Part shown: positions 25,419 to 33,847 of the stretch, in pieces
Layout of the letters: each line of letters starts with the position of its first letter
Position numbering within the stretch: position 1 is the first letter of the stretch
Source of the DNA: Verrucomicrobiaceae bacterium
Lineage (GTDB): Bacteria > Verrucomicrobiota > Verrucomicrobiia > Verrucomicrobiales > Verrucomicrobiaceae
Assembly: GCA_027484445.1 (NCBI GenBank)
Contig: JAIXSY010000025.1
Span: 1 to 64,000 of the forward strand
Reading direction: 5' to 3'
DNA length: 64,000 bases
The notes under the pieces: model-generated
The model's database searches: none
Told to the model about the DNA's origin: nothing
Seen by the model: only the letters and a program-made list of their open reading frames with translations
Position numbers and translations under genes: made by a program

Positions 25419-26483
25419 ATGGCAAAACCCTTCATCGACTTCGCGGCGGTCAAAGCCGCTGTGTCGTTTCAACAGGTGCTTGAGCATTACGGCTTCACCG
25501 CCGGAATGAAAAGCACTCGCAACGGCGACGGCCTCGACGGCCCTTGTCCTATTCACCCAGAAGCCTCCGGGAAAGACACCTTCAAGGTGACGCTCTCGAA
25601 GAACTGCTGGTTCTGTCATCTCTCCACATGCAAATGCGGAGGCAATCATCTCGACTTCGTCGCAAAGATGGAGAATTGCGATGCACACGAGGCCGCGTTG
25701 AAGCTGGATCAGTGGTTCAACCTCGGACTCGCTGGCAAATCGGACACACCTCCGCCGCGTCAGCAGCAAAGCTCGGCAGCATCAAACACTCGTCCATGGT
25801 CTGGTTCACCACCCGCTCATGGAAACAGCACACAACCCTCACGGATTGTGGAGACACCTGAGCCAGCGGAGGAACCTGGCGACAATCCACCTCTCAGCTT
25901 CAAGCTGGAGAACCTGAAAACGGATCACGCGTATCTGACTGAGAGAGGGCTCACCCCGGCAACGGTGGCGGAGTTTGGTCTCGGTTTTTGCGCCAAGGGC
26001 ACCATGTCCGGGCGCATCGTCATCCCGATTCATAACAAGGATGGCGAACTCGTGGGATACGCCGGACGCTGGCCTGGGCAACCGCCCGAGGATCGACCGA
26101 AATACAAGCTGCCGAACGGCTTCCGAAAAAGCACCGAGGTTTTCAATCTCGACCGCGCTTCCAAGGAGGAAAAGGGGCTGCCGTTGATCGTCGTGGAAGG
26201 CTTCTTTGATGTCATCAAGCTCTGGCAGCTTGGTTTTCACCGGGCTGTTTCCATCATGGGGAGTTCTCTCTCCGTGGCGCAGGAAGCCGCCCTCGTGGAG
26301 GCTTCTGAAGGCAGGGCGGGCATCATCCTGATGTTCGATGAGGACGAAGCTGGACGCATGGGCCGTGAAAAGGCCCTCGTAAAGCTGGCGAAGCGGTTGT
26401 TTGTCCGGGTCGTGCCCCTTCCTCAAGAAGGAGCACAGCCTGATCACCTGACCGAGAACGAGCTTCACGCTCTGCTGGACTGA
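25419..26483 (+). CDS. CHC2 zinc-finger/Toprim primase-like protein
   Basis: About 354 aa from the ATG at 25419 (MAKPFIDFAAVKAAVSF); an earlier in-frame start at 25353 adds unlikely residues. The N-terminus has a CHC2-type zinc finger (CPIHPEA, then CWFC and CKCGGNHLDFV), a linker, and a primase/Toprim core. The core includes LTERGLTPATVAEFGLGF, RIVIPIHNKDG, LIVVEGFFDVIKLW and the metal-binding MFDEDEAGR near the end. DnaG-like proteins of this size are common on plasmids and phages and make RNA primers for element replication. No helicase domain is present. A small element-associated gene follows by 25 bp. Confidence 0.85.
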   Translation: MAKPFIDFAAVKAAVSFQQVLEHYGFTAGMKSTRNGDGLDGPCPIHPEASGKDTFKVTLSKNCWFCHLSTCKCGGNHLDFVAKMENCDAHEAALKLDQWFNLGLAGKSDTPPPRQQQSSAASNTRPWSGSPPAHGNSTQPSRIVETPEPAEEPGDNPPLSFKLENLKTDHAYLTERGLTPATVAEFGLGFCAKGTMSGRIVIPIHNKDGELVGYAGRWPGQPPEDRPKYKLPNGFRKSTEVFNLDRASKEEKGLPLIVVEGFFDVIKLWQLGFHRAVSIMGSSLSVAQEAALVEASEGRAGIILMFDEDEAGRMGREKALVKLAKRLFVRVVPLPQEGAQPDHLTENELHALLD

Positions 26484-26508
26484 GAACCCATGACTGAAGA
26501 CCATCACC

Positions 26509-26796
26509 ATGTTCATTCTCTACCCGCAGGCCGCCCGGTTTTCACTGGGCCAGCTCTTTGCCACCCCCGGTGTTCTCGCCGAGGTGTCTGCTACGGACAT
26601 CTCATCCGCCCTCGCCCGTCATGCGATGGCCGACTGGGGCGAACTTACGCAGGAGGACATCGTCGAGAACAATCGCGCCTTGGAGGAAGGCAGCAGGCTT
26701 TTCTCAGCCTACCGCTCCACCTCCCGAGTGAAGTTCTGGATCATCACGGAATGGGATCGTTCCGTCACCACGGTGCTTCTCCCTTCGGAATACTGA
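26509..26796 (+). CDS. Small conserved mobile-element protein
   Basis: A 95-aa soluble protein with the pattern DWGELTQEDIVENNRALEEG, then RLFSAYRS, KFWIITEWDRS and TTVLLPSEY. This conserved arrangement is very common on plasmids and integrative elements next to ArdC and primase genes. There it is usually annotated as a plasmid-related hypothetical protein, sometimes mislabelled as a restriction subunit. The function is unknown. It is followed by a strong bidirectional terminator. Confidence 0.8.
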   Translation: MFILYPQAARFSLGQLFATPGVLAEVSATDISSALARHAMADWGELTQEDIVENNRALEEGSRLFSAYRSTSRVKFWIITEWDRSVTTVLLPSEY

Positions 26797-26843
26797 GCGG
26801 GAACCGAAACCGCAGGCGACCATCTCTTCGCATGACAAAACAA

Positions 26844-26875
26844 CCCCGCCCGGAGTCAAACCGGGCGGGGCTTTT
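26844..26875. terminator. Bidirectional intrinsic terminator
   Basis: CCCCGCCCGG (26844-26853) and CCGGGCGGGG (26861-26870) form a perfect 10-bp stem. The plus strand continues with CTTTT and the minus strand reads TTGTTTT, so it can end the plus-strand gene at 26509 and the minus-strand small gene at 26889. It closes the backbone block before the metal island. Confidence 0.85.
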
Positions 26876-26888
26876 CATCGTATCAGCC

Positions 26889-27041
26889 TTACATCATGCT
26901 CTCTTCCGTTTGAGTCTTGATGATCGTTTTCGTCGGCAACAACGCCACTTGTTGGCCTTCGTAATGAACTTCATCGCCTACTTCAATTTTATGCCTGCCC
27001 TGTAGCCTACGCCGTTCGGAATAAAGTCCCACCTTGACCAT
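26889..27041 (-). CDS. Possible 50-aa protein of unknown function
   Basis: From the ATG complementary to 27039-27041 the frame encodes 50 residues: a basic start (MVKVGLYSERRRLQGRHK), then IEVGDEVHYEGQQVALLPT and TIIKTQTEESMM. The composition is that of a real small beta-rich protein, and the stop is 14 bp from a terminator that works in this direction. The frame extends upstream but those residues shadow the opposite gene. No family was recognised. It is divergent from the metal-island gene at 27078. Confidence 0.4.
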   Translation of the reverse strand: MVKVGLYSERRRLQGRHKIEVGDEVHYEGQQVALLPTKTIIKTQTEESMM

Positions 27042-27077
27042 CTCATGTTGTCGGCGAGTCTTGCCGCCTCTTCTCCA

Positions 27078-27488
27078 ATGAAACGCTTCTGGCAAATCCT
27101 CGCACTTCTGCTGCTGGCCTTGATGGTTCCGGCTTCGATGTGCTGTTATGGGGCGGATACGAATAGGCCGGATACGAGCGCGGGTCAGGCCTGCTGCTCG
27201 TGTGCGGAGCATGGGCCACATGAGGGTGACGACCATGACGCTCCCGTCTCCTGCCCGAGCGATACGATTTCCCACAGTCAGGTTCCGGCGCCGGTCACGA
27301 TGCCGGAGATGCAGATGGTGGAGCTGGCGGAGTTGATTCAGGCGATGATCCGTCTTCAAGACGAACTCGCCACCGCCACGGAGTCTTCCGGGCTGCCGAT
27401 GACCACCGCGCCGCCGGAGTTGCGAGCAACGTGGCATTTCACGCAACGCACGGCACTGCCCGTGCGTGCGCCTTCGATCCAGGCTTAA
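27078..27488 (+). CDS. Small secreted Cys-rich protein heading efflux operon 1
   Basis: About 136 aa from the ATG at 27078, with a signal sequence (FWQILALLLLALMVPAS). A cysteine/histidine cluster follows (CCYG, ACCSCAEHGPHEGDDHD, SCPSD), then a Met-containing helical segment (MPEMQMVELAELIQAM). No family was recognised. It precedes the outer-membrane factor, as do the analogous proteins at 33283 and 51071, so a periplasmic metal-binding role for the efflux complex is likely. The mature protein would be about 110 aa. Confidence 0.65.
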   Translation: MKRFWQILALLLLALMVPASMCCYGADTNRPDTSAGQACCSCAEHGPHEGDDHDAPVSCPSDTISHSQVPAPVTMPEMQMVELAELIQAMIRLQDELATATESSGLPMTTAPPELRATWHFTQRTALPVRAPSIQA

Positions 27489-27613
27489 AGTTCCGTGCGT
27501 TGGTCCGCCCATGTTGGCGGTGACATCCACGCAGGAGCTTCCCACCGCGACCGCTCGCAGAGCGGCATCGTGGCTTTGCCGTGCCTCCGTCGAAACTCCA
27601 AACCCATCTCATC

Positions 27614-28885
27614 ATGCGCTCATTCATCCTTTTATCTCTCTTGCTGGCCGCTGTGCCGCAGCTTCTCGCGGCGGATTCCAAACCGGAGCCGTCTTCCATT
27701 TCCAGTCTCGTGGGCCGCACGCTCGCCGGGAATCCTGAAATTCGCTTCTATGAGGCGGAGGTCGCCGCAGCGAAGGCGACTCGCAGCACGGCGGGCAGGC
27801 AGTCGAACCCCGAACTAAGCCTGCAAGTCGGCAACAACAGCATTCGCAACGCCGACAGCCGCTCGAACGGCCTTGCCTTCTCTGCCGCGCTGGCACAGCC
27901 CATCGAGTGGCCTGGGCGCTTGGGTTTGCGCAAGGCCATCGCGAACCGCGACATCGCCATGGCGGAGCTGGGGCTGGAGCGGTTTCGCTTTCATCTCGCG
28001 GCCCGTGTCCGCGTGCTGGCATTCACGCTGTCCGCGCAGCAAGATCTCGCTAGTGCCGCAAATGAAGTCGCCGCACGTTATGCCTCGCTGCGTGAGGTCA
28101 TGGTGCAGCGCGAGCCAGCGGGCATTGCGCCGCAGTTGGAAATCGCCACCATCGAGGCGGCGGCGCTCGTGGCGGAGTCGCGGGCATCAAAGGCAGGCGT
28201 GGAGGTGCAAAAGGCGCTGCTGGAGCTGAACCAGCTCATGGGCCGCCGCGCCGATGCGCCGCTCATCGTGAAGCGCGGCCCGCTGGATGCACGGCCCGCG
28301 CCTGCGCTGCTCTCCCTCCTCGGCTCCGCGATGAAGAACCACTACGAGTTGCGCCTGCGCCGTGCCGAGCTGGAGCAGCAGGGCTTCAAGGTCGAGCTGG
28401 CGAAGAACGAGCGCTACCCCGCCTTCACCATCGGCCCCTTCGTCGAAGTGCAAAACACCCGCACGCTCGATGACCAGACCGTGGCAGGCATCGGCATCTC
28501 CTTCCCGCTGCCGTTTTGGAAGAATGGCAAAGCAGAGGTCACCAATGCCGAGGCACGGCAGATACAGGCGCAGGCCACGCTCGCCGCCGCGCAGCGCGAG
28601 GTGGAGCGGCAGGTCACGGAGAGCATGCTCATCTACCAGACGCAGCAGTCACGGCTCGCCGTGTGGAAGGGCGATGCCGTCACGAAGTTCAGCGAGGCCG
28701 CCGCGCTTGCCGACCGCCATTTCAGACTCGGTGCCGTGCCCATGAGCACCTTTGTCGAGCTACAGGACAAGTATCTCGAAGCCGTCGAGGCCATCCACAG
28801 CACGCAGACCGAGGCGCTGGAGGCCGCGCTCACACTTGAAGAACTCACTGGCGCACCCGGCATCCTCATCACCACCAAAAACTAA
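27614..28885 (+). CDS. CzcC-like outer-membrane efflux factor (operon 1)
   Basis: About 423 aa from the ATG at 27614 with a signal peptide ending LLAADS. Two long alpha-helical hairpin halves typical of TolC/OEP proteins contain the paired motifs NPELSLQVG and FTIGPFVEV, SFPLPFWKNGKAEV, and QRQVTESMLIY-type heptads. The outer-membrane channel exports metal ions collected by the RND pump at 29606 via the adaptor at 28898; the genes are 12 and 9 bp apart. Substrate specificity cannot be read from this protein. Confidence 0.88.
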   Translation: MRSFILLSLLLAAVPQLLAADSKPEPSSISSLVGRTLAGNPEIRFYEAEVAAAKATRSTAGRQSNPELSLQVGNNSIRNADSRSNGLAFSAALAQPIEWPGRLGLRKAIANRDIAMAELGLERFRFHLAARVRVLAFTLSAQQDLASAANEVAARYASLREVMVQREPAGIAPQLEIATIEAAALVAESRASKAGVEVQKALLELNQLMGRRADAPLIVKRGPLDARPAPALLSLLGSAMKNHYELRLRRAELEQQGFKVELAKNERYPAFTIGPFVEVQNTRTLDDQTVAGIGISFPLPFWKNGKAEVTNAEARQIQAQATLAAAQREVERQVTESMLIYQTQQSRLAVWKGDAVTKFSEAAALADRHFRLGAVPMSTFVELQDKYLEAVEAIHSTQTEALEAALTLEELTGAPGILITTKN

Positions 28886-28897
28886 CTTCACCCCATC

Positions 28898-29596
28898 ATG
28901 AAACTCTTGCTCATCCTGTCTCTCATCGTCACCGCCGCAGCGCTCACCAGTTGCAGCGAATCCGCCGCCAGTCCTTCCACCGAACACGCCACCGCACCGG
29001 AGAACGGCGCACAGTTCAAGGAAGGCAAAGGCGTGGCCCTCACCGCGCTCATGGCGCAGTCCATCCGTCTGCAAACCGCCGAGGTGCAGGAGGAAAAGAT
29101 CGCCCCCGCCTTCACTCTCAGCTTGCAGGCCATGCAGCACGGCAGCGAGGCCAGCGGATGGCTCACCGCCGATCAAGCCGCGCGGGTGCAGCCCGGCATG
29201 GAGGTCGAGCTTGGCACTGCGAAAGGCAGCGTGCTCCGCATTGAAAAAGCAGCCTATGCCACGCTCGGCGACTTTGAAGTCACCGTGCAAACCGTCGCCC
29301 CCATTGAGGCAGGCAGCGCCATCACCGCCACCTTCCGCTTCCCGGCGGGCGATGCCGTGACCGCCATTCCACAGGCCGCGCTGCTCACCACTGCCGAGGG
29401 CACTTTCGTCTATGCCAAGAACGACGAGTTCTTTCTCCGCACACCCGTCAAAGTCGGCGCACGCAGCGGCGATCATGTCGAGATCACCGACGGCCTCTAC
29501 ACGGGCGACGAGATCGTCACCACGCCTGTCATGTCCCTCTGGCTGGCCGAGCTCCAAGTCCTGCGCGGCGGCAAAGCCTGCACCTGCGGTCACTAA
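28898..29596 (+). CDS. Short periplasmic adaptor lipoprotein (CzcB/CusB-like) of efflux operon 1
   Basis: A 232-aa lipoprotein: lipobox LTSC near residue 18, then a barrel-sandwich/beta-barrel region (LTADQAARVQPGMEVEL, then IPQAALLTTAEGTFVYAKND) and VKVGARSGDHVEITDGLYTGDEIVT, all typical of RND membrane-fusion proteins. It is far shorter than the usual 350-500 aa because the long alpha-hairpin and half the lipoyl domain are missing. It ends GGKACTCGH, a metal-binding tail also seen in the proteins at 32749 and 39565. The absence of a hairpin raises the question of how it reaches the outer-membrane factor. Confidence 0.8.
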   Translation: MKLLLILSLIVTAAALTSCSESAASPSTEHATAPENGAQFKEGKGVALTALMAQSIRLQTAEVQEEKIAPAFTLSLQAMQHGSEASGWLTADQAARVQPGMEVELGTAKGSVLRIEKAAYATLGDFEVTVQTVAPIEAGSAITATFRFPAGDAVTAIPQAALLTTAEGTFVYAKNDEFFLRTPVKVGARSGDHVEITDGLYTGDEIVTTPVMSLWLAELQVLRGGKACTCGH

Positions 29597-29605
29597 AACC
29601 CGGCC

Positions 29606-32600
29606 ATGCTCTCTCATCTCATCACCTTCGCCATGCGGCAGCGGGCCGCTGTGCTGCTTGCCACGTTCATCCTCATCGGCATCGGCTCGTGGTCGGCCAT
29701 TCATCTGCCCATTGATGCCGTGCCGGACATCACGAACCCGCAGGTGCAGATCAACACCGCCGTGCCTGCGCTCGCGCCGGAGGAAGTCGAAAAGCTCGTC
29801 TCCTTCCCCATCGAGAGCCAGATGGCGGGGCTGCCGCAGATGGTGGAGCTGCGTTCCTTGTCCAAGTTCGGCCTCTCACAGGTCACGATGATCTTTCAGG
29901 ACGATGTGGACATCTACCGCACCCGCCAGCTCGTCACCGAGCGCCTGCAAACCGTGCTCGATGAACTGCCGCCCGGCCTCACGCCAAAGCTCGCCCCCGT
30001 CGCCACCGGCCTCGGTGAAATCTTTTATTATGGCCTCGACTACAGCGCCGAAGCCACCAACAAGCCCGCCACCCGCGAGGCCCAGCTCATGGCCCTCGCG
30101 CAAATCCAGGAATACCAAGTGAAACCCCTGCTGCGTGGCACGCCCGGTGTCGCGGAGGTCAATACCAGCGGCGGTTATCAGCGGCAGATCGTCATTCAGC
30201 CTGATCCCGCACGCCTTGCCGCGCGTGGCATGTCGCTCGACATGCTGGCCGAGATCGTGGAGCAAAACACCCGCAACGCAGGCGGCGGTTACGTCGAGAT
30301 CGGCGGCGAGCAGCTCATCATCCGCGCCACCAGCCGCGTGAATGACATCGAGCAAATCCTCAGCATCCCGCTCAAGTTCGCAGGCGGTGTGAAGCCCATC
30401 CTGCTCAGCGAAGTCGCCACCGTCAGCATCGGCAGCGCCTTCCGCACTGGAGCCTCCACCGATGATGGCCAGGAAGCCCTCATTGGGGCCACCATCATGC
30501 TCGCCGGTGAAAACTCCCGCCTCGTCGCCCAGGCCGTGCGGGCAAAGCTCGCCGAGATCCAGCCCAAGCTCCCGCACGGCGTCGTCATCCGCGCTTTGTA
30601 TGATCGCAGTGATCTCGTCAGCCGCACCATCGCCACGGTGGAGAAGAACTTGGCCGAGGGCGCGTTGCTCGTCGTCGTCGTGCTCTTTGCGCTGCTGGGA
30701 AACTTCCGCGCCGCCTTCATCGTCGCGCTCGTCATCCCACTTTCCATGCTCTTTGCCATGACCGGCATGGTGCGCTATCACATCAGCGGAAACTTGATGA
30801 GCCTCGGAGCCATCGACTTCGGCCTCATCATTGATGGCGCAGTCGTCATGGTGGAAAACATCGTGCGCCATCTCGGCGAGCGTCAGCACGCGCTGGGCCG
30901 CACCCTCACCCTCCGCGAGCGCACCGACGAAGTGCTCAAGTCCGCCAAGGAAGTCGCCAACCCCATGTTCTTCGGCGTGCTCATCATCACCGTCGTCTAT
31001 GTGCCCATACTCGCGCTGCAAGGCATCGAGGGGAAGATGTTCAAGCCCATGGCCCTTGTCGTCATGCTCGCGCTCGGTGGTTCGCTCGTGCTCGCCGTCA
31101 CCCTCATGCCCGTTTTGTGCTCATTCCTGCTCGGCGGGAAGATTCAGGAGAAAGACAACTGGATCGTCACCTTCACCAAACGTCTCTACACACCGCTGCT
31201 GCGCTTCGGTCTGCGGTTCAAGCCGCTGATCGTCCTGCCCATGCTCGTGATGTTTGGCTCCTCGCTCTGGGTCTTCACACGCCTCGGCTCCGAGTTCATC
31301 CCACAGCTCGACGAAGGCGACTTTTCTTTCCAGTTCATCCGCAGCAGCAGCGCCGGTTTGTCCTCCTCGCTTGAGTTGCAAAAGCAGAGCGAGGCCGTCA
31401 TCCGCCGCGACTTCCCCGAGGTGAAGGAAATCTTCTCCCGCATTGGCACCGCTGAAGTCGCCACCGATCCCATGGGGCCAAACGTCGCCGACACCTACCT
31501 CATGCTCAAGTCGCGTGACGAGTGGCGCAAAGAAAGCGGCCACCCCATTAGCAAAGAGCACCTCGGCAACCTCATGCGGAAAGCCCTGCTCGATCAAGTC
31601 CCCGGCCAGAACATCCTCGTCACCCAGCCCATCCAGATGCGTTTCAACGAGATCATGGCCGGAGCACGCGCCGACCTCGTGTGCAAAATCTTTGGCGACA
31701 GCTACGACGAACTCGAACGCCTTGCCGGAGAGGTGCGCACCGTCATCAGTGGCATCCGTGGTGGTAGCGAGACCGAGTTCGACAACATCGGCAAGAATCC
31801 CATGATCGAAATCCAGCCCGACCGCGAGGCCATGCGCAAGTTCAACGTCCACGCCGATGAACTCAACCGCCTCATCGAAACCGCTCTCGCGGGAACCGAA
31901 GTCGGCCTCGTCATTGAAGGCAACAAACGCAGCCCCATCGTCGTCCGTCTGGGCGAAGACCGCCGCAGCGACCTCGAAGGCATCAAACGCCTCGCCCTCC
32001 GCACCGAAGACGGCGGCATGTTGGCACTCGGCCAAGTCGCCAAGATCGTCCTCGTGCCACAGCCCGTGCAGATCGCCCGCGAAGATGCCCAGCGCCGCGT
32101 CAGCATCCTCATCAACGTGCGCGGACGCGATACCGAAGGCTTCGTTCAGGAGGCCACCCAAGCCATCCATGAGAAGGTCAAGTTCCCTGACGGCTACTAC
32201 TTCGAGTTCGGCGGCCAGTTCAAAAATCTGCAAGAAGCCAAGGCTCGCCTCATGATCGTCGTGCCCCTCGCGCTCGCCTTGATCTTCGTGCTCATCTTCC
32301 TCAGCTTCGGCTCCTTCCGGCAGGCCACGCTCATCTTCATGTGTGTGCCGCTTGCCGTTACCGGCGGCATCTTCGCCCTGCATCTGCGGGGCATGCCCTT
32401 CACCATCAGCGCCGCCGTCGGCTTCATCGCCTTGAGCGGCATCGCCGTGCTCAACGGCATCATGCTCATCAGCTACATCAACCAACTCCGCGCCGAAGGC
32501 CGCGAGGTGCGCGAGGCCGTCGTCGAAGGCACGCTCACCCGTCTGCGCCCCAAGCTCATGACCGCCCTCGTCGCCAGCCTCGGCTTCGTCCCCATGGCGA

Positions 32601-32752
32601 TTGCCACCGGCGCGGGCGCGGAAGTCCAGCGCCCCATCGCCACCGTCGTGATCGGCGGCATCCTCACCTCCACTTTCCTCACCCTGCTCGTCGTGCCTGT
32701 GCTCTACGAGTGGATCGAACGGAAAACCAAACCACCAACAAACACACCATGA
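29606..32752 (+). CDS. Heavy-metal RND efflux pump (CzcA/HME family), operon 1
   Basis: A 1048-aa inner-membrane protein with the RND pattern: TM1, a large periplasmic loop, TM2-6, a second loop and TM8-12. The start PIDAVPDITNPQVQINT and the TM4 motif AIDFGLIIDGAVVMVEN are typical of the HME branch, whose members export divalent cations by proton antiport. The aspartate in LIIDGAV is the proton-relay position. It follows the short adaptor by 9 bp and overlaps the small metal-binding gene by 4 nt. Zn/Co/Cd/Ni specificity is likely but not provable from sequence alone. Confidence 0.92.
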   Translation: MLSHLITFAMRQRAAVLLATFILIGIGSWSAIHLPIDAVPDITNPQVQINTAVPALAPEEVEKLVSFPIESQMAGLPQMVELRSLSKFGLSQVTMIFQDDVDIYRTRQLVTERLQTVLDELPPGLTPKLAPVATGLGEIFYYGLDYSAEATNKPATREAQLMALAQIQEYQVKPLLRGTPGVAEVNTSGGYQRQIVIQPDPARLAARGMSLDMLAEIVEQNTRNAGGGYVEIGGEQLIIRATSRVNDIEQILSIPLKFAGGVKPILLSEVATVSIGSAFRTGASTDDGQEALIGATIMLAGENSRLVAQAVRAKLAEIQPKLPHGVVIRALYDRSDLVSRTIATVEKNLAEGALLVVVVLFALLGNFRAAFIVALVIPLSMLFAMTGMVRYHISGNLMSLGAIDFGLIIDGAVVMVENIVRHLGERQHALGRTLTLRERTDEVLKSAKEVANPMFFGVLIITVVYVPILALQGIEGKMFKPMALVVMLALGGSLVLAVTLMPVLCSFLLGGKIQEKDNWIVTFTKRLYTPLLRFGLRFKPLIVLPMLVMFGSSLWVFTRLGSEFIPQLDEGDFSFQFIRSSSAGLSSSLELQKQSEAVIRRDFPEVKEIFSRIGTAEVATDPMGPNVADTYLMLKSRDEWRKESGHPISKEHLGNLMRKALLDQVPGQNILVTQPIQMRFNEIMAGARADLVCKIFGDSYDELERLAGEVRTVISGIRGGSETEFDNIGKNPMIEIQPDREAMRKFNVHADELNRLIETALAGTEVGLVIEGNKRSPIVVRLGEDRRSDLEGIKRLALRTEDGGMLALGQVAKIVLVPQPVQIAREDAQRRVSILINVRGRDTEGFVQEATQAIHEKVKFPDGYYFEFGGQFKNLQEAKARLMIVVPLALALIFVLIFLSFGSFRQATLIFMCVPLAVTGGIFALHLRGMPFTISAAVGFIALSGIAVLNGIMLISYINQLRAEGREVREAVVEGTLTRLRPKLMTALVASLGFVPMAIATGAGAEVQRPIATVVIGGILTSTFLTLLVVPVLYEWIERKTKPPTNTP

Positions 32753-33183
32753 AAACACTGCTCAACATCCTCATCATCGCCGCCCTCGCCACCGGCTCCG
32801 TCTTTGCAGACGCCAAAGTCAAAGCCGGTCCCCGCAAAGGCCTCCTCCTCGATCTCGGCGGCAAACAAGCCGAGTTCTTCGTCGAAAAAGACCGCAGCAT
32901 CAGCATCGCCGTCTATGACGCCGCGCTGAAAGCCCAGCCCGCCAGCACCGAAGTCATCACCGCCACCGCCGAAGCCCCCAGCGGCAAGGCCAAGATGGCC
33001 TTCGAGGTCAAAGACGGCAAACTCGTCTCCACCACCAAGCTCCCCGAAGGCGAAGGTTATCAAGTCGTCGTCCAAGCCCAAGCCGCCCCTGATGCCAAAA
33101 AGAAAAACTTCCGCATCAAACTCCAAACCCACACCTGCAAAGGCTGCGGCAACGCCGAATACGCCTGCACCTGCGATGAGTGA
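32749..33183 (+). CDS. Small periplasmic protein with C-terminal CxxC/ACTC metal motif
   Basis: About 144 aa from the ATG at 32749, overlapping the RND stop. It has a signal peptide (LLNILIIAALATGSVFA), a beta-rich body (GPRKGLLLDLGGKQAEFFV, then a lipocalin-like run) and a C-terminal CKGCGNAEYACTCDE with four cysteines. The protein at 39565 is clearly related and ends in the same way. Position at the end of each RND operon suggests it gathers the exported cation in the periplasm. No named family was recognised. Confidence 0.75.
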   Translation: MKTLLNILIIAALATGSVFADAKVKAGPRKGLLLDLGGKQAEFFVEKDRSISIAVYDAALKAQPASTEVITATAEAPSGKAKMAFEVKDGKLVSTTKLPEGEGYQVVVQAQAAPDAKKKNFRIKLQTHTCKGCGNAEYACTCDE

Positions 33184-33196
33184 TTGAAGCCCTCGA

Positions 33197-33235
33197 AGAG
33201 CCCCTGATTCGCCGCCACGAAATCAGGGGCTTCAA
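33197..33235. terminator. Hairpin between efflux operons 1 and 2
   Basis: AGCCCCTGATT (33199-33209) and AATCAGGGGCT (33221-33231) form a perfect 11-bp stem with an 11-nt loop. The following TCAAAATAT lacks a T-run, so it may be an RNA-stabilising or factor-dependent structure rather than an intrinsic terminator. Confidence 0.55.
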
Positions 33236-33282
33236 AATATAAATTGAATAAAACCAGCCACGAGCACATCTTAACGCGTCGC

Positions 33283-33732
33283 ATGTCCTCTCTCTGCAAA
33301 CGCATTCTTCCCACGCTGGCCGTTCTGGTCGTGGCGTGTGCGCAGGTGTTTGGGGTGCAGCGCGGGTATGCCTGTGCTCACGGTGAGGAAACCCTGGAGA
33401 CGAAGTCGGAGCACTGCCATCGAGTGACCGTGGATGACCACGCTGATGAGGTGCCCTGCGAAGAATCCTCCGGCAAAGAGTGCAGCGACCAAGGCGAGAA
33501 AGAGCATCATGCGCCTTTGGACGTGGACATGCAGGCCGCTCCTTCCAGTCTGGTAGCGGTCGCTATTCCTGCCTTTGTGGCGGTGCAGATCGCCGAGCTG
33601 GCGGTGCAGGAGTGGGCGCTGATGCTTTCGCTTGCGGAAGATGTTTCGATGAAGACGCCCCTGGACACCGGGGGAGACAGTCCGCCATCTGCCGCTGTGC
33701 AGGTGGCGCGTTGCATGGTGATTTTGGTTTGA
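33283..33732 (+). CDS. Small secreted His/Cys-rich protein heading efflux operon 2
   Basis: About 149 aa from the ATG at 33283; the frame is open a little further upstream. A signal sequence (LPTLAVLVVACAQVFG) precedes a histidine/cysteine/acidic stretch (ACAHGEETLETKSEHCHR, then VDDHADEVPCEESSGKEC and GEKEHHAPLD), followed by an amphipathic helix. It is positionally analogous to 27078 and 51071. A periplasmic metal-binding role is likely. Confidence 0.62.
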   Translation: MSSLCKRILPTLAVLVVACAQVFGVQRGYACAHGEETLETKSEHCHRVTVDDHADEVPCEESSGKECSDQGEKEHHAPLDVDMQAAPSSLVAVAIPAFVAVQIAELAVQEWALMLSLAEDVSMKTPLDTGGDSPPSAAVQVARCMVILV

Positions 33733-33847
33733 GGCAGGCTGCCAGCGCTGCCGTCCACGACTGACGGCTGAGGCTCACTGGCATTTCCTTTTGCACTTCC
33801 AGGCATGGCATGTCCACGCCTGCAAACCTCAACTCATCACCCTTCTC

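Noticed and set aside
30831..31229. Plus-strand Ser/Pro-rich frame inside the RND gene
   Set aside because: Out-of-frame reading of the RND coding sequence.
31121..32758. 545-aa minus-strand open frame opposite the first RND pump
   Set aside because: Antisense shadow of a strongly coding gene; composition (Asp/Glu/Gly/His-rich) is typical of reversed GC-rich codons and no motif is present. The same applies to the long frames opposite 36296, 52813 and 54513.
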